A program made the position numbers and the translations under genes. Below the pieces are notes generated by a model. That model ran no database searches and had not been told where the DNA came from. It saw only the letters and a program-made list of their open reading frames with translations. A DNA stretch of 64,000 bases from Bog-950 sp046329535 (lineage in GTDB: Bacteria; Bacteroidota; Bacteroidia; Chitinophagales; LD1): contig JAXLUN010000008.1 of NCBI GenBank assembly GCA_046329535.1, positions 62,001 through 126,000 of the forward strand, given 5' to 3'. Positions 57,650 to 64,000 of this stretch are shown here, piece by piece; position 1 is the stretch's first letter, and each line of letters starts with the position of its first letter.

Positions 57650-59197
57650 ATGAGCAAAAAATGGATTCCCATTTTATTGGCACCGGGTCTGGCTTTTGTA
57701 AGTTATACCACTCTTTCTTATTGCGACTTCCCACAGCAGGCTTGCTTCATGGCTGTTGTTGTTACATGGGTAGCTGTTTGGTGGCTTACCGAAGCTCTTC
57801 ACCTTGGCGTAACATCTTTATTACCTTTTGTCCTTATGCCCATTCTGGGTATTATGAAAACAGAAGAAGTTGCTATGCAGTATATGGATCAGATTATTTT
57901 TTTGTTCATGGGTGGTTTTTTTCTGGCATATGCAATGGAAAAATGGGGATTGCATAAGAGGTTAGCATTTAGAATAATTATGATGACAGGCAATACACCA
58001 GCCAAAGTTTTACTGGGTGTAATGGTAACGTCCTATACTATCTCCATGTGGGTTAGTAATACAGCAACTGTAATGATGTTGATTGCTGCCGTAATGGCAA
58101 TCATATCACAAAAAGAGATTTATGGTGAACAACATCACAAAAGTATCTCTACAGGCATCCTAATCGGGCTTTCATTCAGTGCAACTATTGGCGGTATGGC
58201 AACCCTAGTGGGAACCCCGCCCAATATGATATTTGCCGGCATGTATGCTGCGCGCTTCCCCAACGGACAGCCGGTTACGTTTATAAACTGGATGGCACTT
58301 GGCGTTCCATTTTCTGCCACATTACTAATGGTATCGTATTTTATTCTAAAAAAGATGTTTATCCCTACTTGCATAAACAGACCTTTTGATATGAGCTACA
58401 TTCAAACACAGCATAAAAAACTGGGTGCTATGAAATATGAAGAGAAGGTAGTGCTATCGCTTTTTATAGCTACAGTTTTGTTGTGGTTCTTTAGAGAAAA
58501 TCTGAATCTTGAGTTTGTCGTTATTCCCGGCTGGAGCAAATTGTTTGGAGGTATTTCAGGTTATATTAAAGACAGCACAGTAGTTATTTTTACTTCATTT
58601 TTTCTGTTTCTAATTCCCGTCAGGCAAAGAAATGCGCACTCGAAGTCGGTCACTCGAACCATAGAGGCTGATCCTGATACTTTTGATGAAACAGCTGACA
58701 ACCCTGAACATATACTGGAATGGAAAGATGTTTCTAAACTGCCTCTCAATATTATTTTGCTTTTTGGTTGTGGCTTTGCAATGGCCAAAGGTTTTGAATC
58801 TTCCGGATTAAGTGCATTGATTGCCTCGCGTTTAGAAGTATTACATGGCGCACCTATTGTATTTATTCTTTTGGGAGTAGCCATATTGGTAACGGTGTTG
58901 AGCGAGTTCGCCTCTAATACCGCCAGCATACAGTTAGTGTTACCGGTAGTTATTCCTCTGGCCGGAAGTCTGGGAATAAATCCCCTATTACTTATGCTTA
59001 CTGCCACCTTCAGTGCATCGCTTGGTTACATGCTTCCTGTAGCCACCGCTGCTAATACCATTGTTTATGGTACGGGAGACATAGATACCCGGGACATGAT
59101 GAGAGCCGGATTAATATTAGATGTAGCCGGCATACTGCTTCTTTTACTGTATATGCTTACGCTCGGAAATTGGATATTCGGTTTTAAAATCTGGTAG
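57650..59197 (+). CDS. Sodium-dependent dicarboxylate/sulfate (DASS, SLC13) transporter
   Basis: 515 residues with about 11-12 hydrophobic helices. Both DASS SNT motifs are present: ISMWVSNTATVMM (first half) and LSEFASNTASIQLVLPVV (second half). They form the two halves of the substrate and sodium site. MATLVGTPPNMIFAGM and ATFSASLGYMLPVATAANTIVYGTG are also typical. A hydrophilic loop of about 60 residues between the halves (VTRTIEADPDTFDETADNP) is longer than usual. Imports C4 dicarboxylates, citrate or sulfate; which one cannot be read. It is followed by the GH16 lipoprotein after 5 bp. Confidence 0.93.
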   Translation: MSKKWIPILLAPGLAFVSYTTLSYCDFPQQACFMAVVVTWVAVWWLTEALHLGVTSLLPFVLMPILGIMKTEEVAMQYMDQIIFLFMGGFFLAYAMEKWGLHKRLAFRIIMMTGNTPAKVLLGVMVTSYTISMWVSNTATVMMLIAAVMAIISQKEIYGEQHHKSISTGILIGLSFSATIGGMATLVGTPPNMIFAGMYAARFPNGQPVTFINWMALGVPFSATLLMVSYFILKKMFIPTCINRPFDMSYIQTQHKKLGAMKYEEKVVLSLFIATVLLWFFRENLNLEFVVIPGWSKLFGGISGYIKDSTVVIFTSFFLFLIPVRQRNAHSKSVTRTIEADPDTFDETADNPEHILEWKDVSKLPLNIILLFGCGFAMAKGFESSGLSALIASRLEVLHGAPIVFILLGVAILVTVLSEFASNTASIQLVLPVVIPLAGSLGINPLLLMLTATFSASLGYMLPVATAANTIVYGTGDIDTRDMMRAGLILDVAGILLLLLYMLTLGNWIFGFKIW

Positions 59198-59202
59198 TAC
59201 AC

Positions 59203-60933
59203 ATGCGCACACTAATTCCTTTATTTTTCTTGCTCTTATGTCTGTCCGCTTGTGTGCAACAAACCATGAAGCCAGTAGACTCTGACAAACCCCAAAGGCC
59301 TAAGCTTACATACTTTGATAAGAAATATTTGCTGTATCAACTTCCTGTTGCTTACTATAAAAACGACCAACTAAATACAAGTGCAGTTTCCTCTTCAGCC
59401 AGCTTTATCACTCATTTCAGCCCCCTGGGTTTCGACACCGCTCTTAATCTTCAATACACTCATATTTACAGCGACCAGTGTATTTATCATACATCGGATA
59501 CTGTTTGGAAATATGCAGAGGTTTGCTTTCCTAATACCTGCCTGACTCAAGATAAAGCCTATGCCGTTGTTACCCTTTGCAATACATCTGCTGTAAGAAA
59601 AAAATATAAGGTTCGACTCTTTTATCAAAACACTACTTATTGGTATGCTACTGATAGCAGCATAGACTTGAATAGCTCCTCCTATCTGGATAACTATTAT
59701 GGCGCCAGTGAAGTGATAAATACAAGTATAGAACCATTTGACAGTGTAACTATAAGATTACCTTACTCCATTGGTATGAATCCCAAACATGAGTTTGATT
59801 TTGACCCTTCCAAGGATCCGGCCAGGCCTGGCAATTACGAGTTTATGTTATTAGCTAAAGAAGAAAATACCAATGAACCATTACTGAATCCATTACTTGA
59901 TTTGCAACAAACAAACCCATTTGCTGTAGTAAAAAAAGATGAGCTAACTAACAATGGTAAAAATTACAAAAACCATCTGGCTTATGTTGGGCCTCATCAT
60001 TTCAAATTTGTTTTTCTTGATGAATATTTTGATGGCATCAATGATCTTACTCCAGGACATATTTATGTTCCAAAAGATGGAAAAGAAAAACCTTTATGCG
60101 ACACTTGTTCAGGTTGGTATAAAAGTATCATCAGCGAACATTGGAATGCCGAAACTTACTTTAAAGGGTTGATCAAAAGTGCCGGATATGTGAAAGCCAA
60201 ATATGGAATCAGAAAAGAGAATACAACTATTGATTCCTCGGGCGTTATTCTTCGCATCCCTAAATCTCGGAGAGGAGATTACAACAAAAACTGGGGAGAG
60301 TTTCTGTTTGGCCCTTCACTAAAATATGGCCACCTGACCGTTCGAGCTAAGTTTGCACAAATGTTTACTAACTGGGGAACACCCAATGGCATAGTTCATA
60401 ACCTTTGGCTTTACCAACGCGACCCAGATGCGGTGGATACTAATCAGGCTTATCGCCATCTGGTCAACGGAGCTGGACTGCAGCCCTTTGAAATAGACTT
60501 TGAAATATGGAGCAGTCAGGAGAGTATAAACACCATGTGGGACGATAACGCTTTTATCAATTATTCAATTGTTGATTATATGCGCGATGAACAGGTAAAA
60601 ATAAAACCAGGAGAACAAAAAAAGCTGGATGGATATAACGTAAACCGTCTCAATGATCGACAGTTAAATATTCCGGGAGAAAACCTGCCCCGCTCATTTT
60701 TCGATTCTTTTCATACCTACGAACTTTATTGGTATCCTGACAGAGTTCATTTTCTGCTAGATGGTAAACAAACAGCTTTAATCACCAGAGATATGGCTAA
60801 AATTCCAGATAAGCACTCATTTTTGTGGATCGGATCTCCAATGTATCAGGACGGAACCTACTACGAGCAGAGTTCCATACCTTTCTTAAAATACGATAAG
60901 CGAAGTATTATTGACTATATCAGGATAGAGTAA
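59203..60933 (+). CDS. GH16-type glycoside hydrolase lipoprotein with a long N-terminal region
   Basis: 576 residues. Lipobox at residue 17 (LLCLSAC-VQQ). The first 290 residues are a beta-rich region of unknown type with two N-half blocks (AYAVVTLCNTSAVRKKYKVRLFYQNTTYWY and HEFDFDPSKDPARPGNYEFMLL). The second half is a GH16 jelly roll. The catalytic line FEIDFEIWSSQ puts Glu430, Asp432 and Glu434 in the E-x-D-x-E spacing of laminarinases and lichenases. GPSLKYGHLTVRAKFAQ, NLWLYQRDPDAVDTN and FHTYELYWYPDRVHFLLDGKQ fit GH16. It should cut a beta-1,3/1,4 glucan or galactan outside the cell. No SusC/D pair is in the window. Confidence 0.85.
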   Translation: MRTLIPLFFLLLCLSACVQQTMKPVDSDKPQRPKLTYFDKKYLLYQLPVAYYKNDQLNTSAVSSSASFITHFSPLGFDTALNLQYTHIYSDQCIYHTSDTVWKYAEVCFPNTCLTQDKAYAVVTLCNTSAVRKKYKVRLFYQNTTYWYATDSSIDLNSSSYLDNYYGASEVINTSIEPFDSVTIRLPYSIGMNPKHEFDFDPSKDPARPGNYEFMLLAKEENTNEPLLNPLLDLQQTNPFAVVKKDELTNNGKNYKNHLAYVGPHHFKFVFLDEYFDGINDLTPGHIYVPKDGKEKPLCDTCSGWYKSIISEHWNAETYFKGLIKSAGYVKAKYGIRKENTTIDSSGVILRIPKSRRGDYNKNWGEFLFGPSLKYGHLTVRAKFAQMFTNWGTPNGIVHNLWLYQRDPDAVDTNQAYRHLVNGAGLQPFEIDFEIWSSQESINTMWDDNAFINYSIVDYMRDEQVKIKPGEQKKLDGYNVNRLNDRQLNIPGENLPRSFFDSFHTYELYWYPDRVHFLLDGKQTALITRDMAKIPDKHSFLWIGSPMYQDGTYYEQSSIPFLKYDKRSIIDYIRIE

Positions 60934-61051
60934 CTTATCATAACCTTCACATTAATATAAAGGTAAATTATACACCGAATATCTATTTTTGAATAAGCTC
61001 TTCTCTTTTCATTTCGCAAAACTTGTTAGCTTTCGCTCAAAGATTTGCCCC

Positions 61052-62098
61052 ATGATTCATCGTAAATATCTGTACGGTTTAATGTTAACTGCGTTCACAG
61101 TTCTGCTTTTTACAACCGGCTGCAAAAAGAAAGAAGATACGCTCACCCTGCCACTAACCGGCACCTGGCAACCGCTGAACGATACCACCTATACGTATCT
61201 GGTGTTTGAAAACAGCCAAACCTTCCGCGTACTTAAAGAAGGTTTATATGGTGTACATTCCTCCTCTCAGGATGTATATACAGCCGATGAAACTCAAATT
61301 ACCTTTGCTCCTCCCGGTGAGGGCACCGAGTTGTTTAACTATACTATTTCCAACGATAGTTTGTACATCACCAATACGCACGTATATCTGGTGCTAAGAA
61401 AAACGGCCCCGGTAAATGTCGACACATGGTCTGGTAAAATAGTGGAAACAGAAAGCCATAGTCTGGGCAGCGGCTTGCGTTTTGGTAGTATGGAGTGGGA
61501 TGGTTCCAATTTTCTGATATCAAGTGCTTACGCTAACCTGATGTATAAGGTTAACCCAGTCACTTATCAGATTGTCGATTCAGCCGGAGTTTCCCAAAAC
61601 GCAGTAGGACTAACCACCATTGCCGGCAACATTTGGGTGAACGATTACCCTACCAGCAAAAAACTGTATCATATAGATTACACCACCGGTTTTACTTTGG
61701 CCAATAGTGGCGATTGTACCGATAAACCGGTTTGTCTGGCATCGGAAGGAAACAACATTTTGCTGTTTACCGACAACGGTGATTTATATCAATACAACAC
61801 ATTAACTAATGCTTATATTTTGATCACCTCCATGCCCGACTTTGTAGGAAGTACTGTCAGTTCCATATTTGCACCTGATATGGTAATAGAGGGCAACTAT
61901 GCCTATCTGTCATTTGCCAACATCATTCTAAAGCTTGACTTAACCACCTACCTGGTTACCAATACATACTTTTTGACCACCGGAGAGTTTATTACCGGTC
62001 TTACCCTGAAAGGCTCCGACTTCTACATTCTAACTATTGGTGGTTTCAGTTCACTGGCCGACACCAACCCTAAATTGCATAAAATACAACTTCAGTAA
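61052..62098 (+). CDS. Tandem lipoprotein 1, beta-propeller-like
   Basis: 348 residues from ATG 61052 (the upstream TTG extension is not preferred). Lipoprotein signal with Cys at about 25 (LLFTTGC-KKKEDT). Residues about 33-110 form a small domain (LTGTWQPLNDTTYTYLVFENSQTFRVLKE...ITFAPPGEGTELFNYTISNDSLYI) of the lipocalin-like kind also present in the two genes that follow. Residues about 120-345 are repeated strands (SGLRFGSMEWDGSNFLISSAYANLMYKVNP, GNIWVNDYPTSKKLYHIDY, NNILLFTDNGDLYQYN, GSDFYILTIGG), probably a propeller. Function unknown. It begins 118 bp after the GH16 gene. Confidence 0.8.
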   Translation: MIHRKYLYGLMLTAFTVLLFTTGCKKKEDTLTLPLTGTWQPLNDTTYTYLVFENSQTFRVLKEGLYGVHSSSQDVYTADETQITFAPPGEGTELFNYTISNDSLYITNTHVYLVLRKTAPVNVDTWSGKIVETESHSLGSGLRFGSMEWDGSNFLISSAYANLMYKVNPVTYQIVDSAGVSQNAVGLTTIAGNIWVNDYPTSKKLYHIDYTTGFTLANSGDCTDKPVCLASEGNNILLFTDNGDLYQYNTLTNAYILITSMPDFVGSTVSSIFAPDMVIEGNYAYLSFANIILKLDLTTYLVTNTYFLTTGEFITGLTLKGSDFYILTIGGFSSLADTNPKLHKIQLQ

Positions 62099-62101
62099 GC
62101 C

Positions 62102-63139
62102 ATGATAAAAAAGTCTATCCATTCTCTGTTAACCGTTTCAGCAATTGCGCTAGTCTTGCTGTCTTCTAACTCCTGCAAAAAGAAAACCGACAGCGGTAGC
62201 ATAACCGGCAAGTATCGTTTAGTCTATACACCCGATAATGATACTTTGCCAAACTATTATGTGTTTAATGACGATAACACCTATGCGGTTTATCAGCAAA
62301 ACAATCAGGGTATACGAACCATCTATAAAGGGGTATATCAGCAAGAAGAAACTACTGTTAGTTTATACAACTATGGACTGAACATTTACCTCAAAAAACA
62401 AAATGGAGATACCCTTAAGCTGCTGGGGTCTCCGGTGCTGGATGATGCCAACAGCAACAACGTCATTTTGGTAAGAGATGCGTCTGCTCCAACCGAAACC
62501 GACTGGATAAAGCAGGTAGATATAGCGGATAAGATAATCAGAACCGGTGTAGACCTGAGCTCTTTAACCTATACTGGTTCCCAGTTATGGCTGTGCGATG
62601 TATACGGGAGCACCTTCCGACATTTTAGTCTGCCCTCAGGACAGGAAGACCTTCCCGTATCGGCAGGGCCCGATGATTATTGGGGTTTCGAAGCAGCCGG
62701 AATTAATTTTTGGGGTATCACCGATGGTGGCGTAGGTCAGTTAAGAAAACTGAATCCGAGCGGTGCGGTAACTTTTACAGCAGCTGTGCCACCAGGCCAA
62801 ATCCATGTGCTGGCTTATGATGGTGTAAACACCCTCTATTGCTGGGGTATAAATAATAACCGGATGTATACCTACAATATACTTACCGATTCGTATGATG
62901 CCGGCAGACAATTCAGTTCCTCGCTGCGCGATTTGACCTATCACGCTGGCTATCTCTATGGCTTGGCCTACAACTATATTTACAAAATAGACCCTGCAAC
63001 TCTGAAGGCAGTAAAAACATACACCATTAAGGGAATAGACGGTGCCGAAGGCATTGCCTCTGACGGCACTTGGTTTTATGTGCATGTTTCTGACCATATA
63101 GATGTACCTGGATATTTTGCCAAAATCACTTTAGACTAA
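62102..63139 (+). CDS. Tandem lipoprotein 2, beta-propeller-like
   Basis: 345 residues, three bases after the previous gene. Lipobox LLSSNSC-KKK. Same two-part plan: an N-terminal lipocalin-like part (ITGKYRLVYTPDNDTLPNYYVFNDDNTYAVYQQ) and a strand-rich repeat part (GSQLWLCDVYGSTFRHFSLPSG, GINFWGITDGGVGQLRKLNP, VNTLYCWGINNNRMYTYN, GYLYGLAYNYIYKIDPATL, GTWFYVHVSDHIDVPGY). It is a paralogue of its neighbours by length, layout and the recurring ...Y-x-I/K-x-D-x strands. Likely on the outer membrane surface. Function unknown. Confidence 0.8.
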   Translation: MIKKSIHSLLTVSAIALVLLSSNSCKKKTDSGSITGKYRLVYTPDNDTLPNYYVFNDDNTYAVYQQNNQGIRTIYKGVYQQEETTVSLYNYGLNIYLKKQNGDTLKLLGSPVLDDANSNNVILVRDASAPTETDWIKQVDIADKIIRTGVDLSSLTYTGSQLWLCDVYGSTFRHFSLPSGQEDLPVSAGPDDYWGFEAAGINFWGITDGGVGQLRKLNPSGAVTFTAAVPPGQIHVLAYDGVNTLYCWGINNNRMYTYNILTDSYDAGRQFSSSLRDLTYHAGYLYGLAYNYIYKIDPATLKAVKTYTIKGIDGAEGIASDGTWFYVHVSDHIDVPGYFAKITLD

Positions 63140-63151
63140 ATCAATATCATC

Positions 63152-64000
63152 ATGACAAACGTTATTCGTTTATATACGTGCCTCACCTTACTGTCATTAC
63201 TTTGCGTAATACCGGCATGCAAAAAAGATAATTCAGCGAATGGCATTGACGTCAGTGGTACCTGGCGCGATTTGACCACTTCATCAAATGAACTAAGTTA
63301 TTACCACTTTACCGATGAGAGAAAAATGTATCATCTATATACAACGGTTGATGATTACAAAAATGCAGATTACTCTATCTATAAATTCACCGGCAACCAG
63401 ATACAAATTAACAGTTCGGCTAATTTCAGTTCTACGAACATCCTGCTTAATGTTAGGCAAGATGGTGATACCCTGTTTTTTGATAACGCCACAAAACATG
63501 TATTTGTGTTGCTGAAAGAAAAACATGCCCCCACTTCTATATCAGACTGGGTTAAACCGATTGTTATTGCCGACCGTTTTACAGATACACTTCATGCTGC
63601 TACCATTACGCACTATGCTGGCAAGCTATATACTTTTAAGTACTACAGCAGCGGTTCTAAACTGGTTGAATACAACACTCTTCAGCATAGAATCAGCGCC
63701 CTCACACCAGCCGACATGGCTTATCAGGGGCTCGATTATGTAGACAACACTCTTTGGTGTGTTCACGGTCAGTATGCCTATAAATTTAATACAGGGCTGG
63801 GCGCATTCACTTTCAAATCGGCCGTTATCAGTCCATCTAACTACCTCTGGGCCACAGCCGGTGGCGATGGTAAACTGTATAACTATGCCTCGGGTAACTA
63901 TATCGACTACAACATATTGGATGATAGTTGGGAAAATGTAGACGATATCAATAACGATGTAACCGACATGGCCTTTGCCAATGGTTATCTTTATGTTGCC
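63152..64000 (+). CDS. Tandem lipoprotein 3, beta-propeller-like (3' end outside window)
   Basis: An open frame from ATG 63152 runs to the right edge without a stop (283 codons visible). Lipoprotein signal: MTNVIRLYTCLTLLSLLCVIPAC, Cys23, followed by KKDNSANG. SGTWRDLTTSSNELSYYHFTDERKMYHLYTT and NLRQDGDTLFF-like VRQDGDTLFFDNATKHVFVLLKE match the N-terminal part of the two preceding genes. GKLYTFKYYSSGSKLVEYNT, NTLWCVHGQYAYKFNTGLG and GKLYNYASGNYIDYN are repeat strands. 12 bp after its neighbour. A third copy of the same family. Confidence 0.8.
   Translation, partial: MTNVIRLYTCLTLLSLLCVIPACKKDNSANGIDVSGTWRDLTTSSNELSYYHFTDERKMYHLYTTVDDYKNADYSIYKFTGNQIQINSSANFSSTNILLNVRQDGDTLFFDNATKHVFVLLKEKHAPTSISDWVKPIVIADRFTDTLHAATITHYAGKLYTFKYYSSGSKLVEYNTLQHRISALTPADMAYQGLDYVDNTLWCVHGQYAYKFNTGLGAFTFKSAVISPSNYLWATAGGDGKLYNYASGNYIDYNILDDSWENVDDINNDVTDMAFANGYLYVA

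Noticed and set aside
1..64000. tRNA or rRNA genes
   Set aside because: I read both strands for cloverleaf ends (GG...TTCGAATC...CCA) and for rRNA landmarks and found none convincing.

Overview
The window looks like chromosome from a member of the Bacteroidota. Five large exported proteins end in the type IX secretion (T9SS, Por) C-terminal sorting domain. Two clear promoters fit the Bacteroidota TTG-N19/23-TAnnTTTG pattern, and genes lack a strong Shine-Dalgarno. Families largely confined to the phylum (DUF4296, DUF6150-like, SprB repeats, WG-repeat/TPR proteins) are also present. I see no rRNA, tRNA, IS element, prophage or CRISPR array. The base composition is moderately AT-rich throughout.

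Layout. (1) 1-10 kb: the tail of an unidentified gene, phenylalanine hydroxylase with a small HTH protein, three large T9SS surface proteins (FG-GAP-like, SBBP/SprB and ELWVTDGT types), and a helical-repeat protein. (2) 10-16 kb: a minus-strand complex I operon nuoA-B-C-D-E-F. It is interrupted by a small exported Y-x-SDAD repeat protein between nuoE and nuoF, followed by an NTF2-like gene, and then stops; nuoG-N are absent from the window. Two short decayed look-alikes of the nuoF 3' end lie downstream. (3) 16-23 kb: LysM/double-psi barrel protein, NfeD-like protease, thiolase, a four-helix-bundle protein inside inverted heptamer repeats, PTPS and folE (tetrahydropterin synthesis), fabD. (4) 23-32 kb: an accessory block of exported proteins with a degenerate 21-bp repeat array, a 47-bp duplicated terminator flanking one giant surface-protein gene, and a perfect 21-bp-stem bidirectional terminator at its end. 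(5) 32-43 kb: HMG-CoA lyase, lipoate ligase, clpS, then an acyl-CoA dehydrogenase-SCP2 fusion next to an SCP2-alpha-methylacyl-CoA racemase fusion, a WG-repeat protein, a sugar-phosphate isomerase and rluD. (6) 43-52.5 kb: a four-gene minus operon (rlmH, rhomboid, threonine aldolase, YdcF-like), small lipoproteins, YggS-like, and the two subunits of 3-oxoacid CoA-transferase. (7) 52.5-64 kb: photolyase, HerA-like ATPase, CrtI-like oxidoreductase, a DASS transporter, a GH16 lipoprotein and three tandem related lipoproteins, the last cut by the window edge.

How the genes fit together. Phenylalanine hydroxylase needs a tetrahydropterin, and folE plus a PTPS that looks like the eukaryotic enzyme supply the first two steps. 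Thiolase, the acyl-CoA dehydrogenase, the racemase, HMG-CoA lyase and the CoA-transferase together suggest catabolism of fatty or branched acyl-CoAs to acetoacetate and acetyl-CoA, feeding an NADH dehydrogenase. The most unusual system I can support is the pair of adjacent enzymes that each carry their own SCP2 lipid-binding domain. The most unusual non-coding signals are the heptamer/21-bp repeat family at 20.2-24 kb and the nuoF-tail relics.
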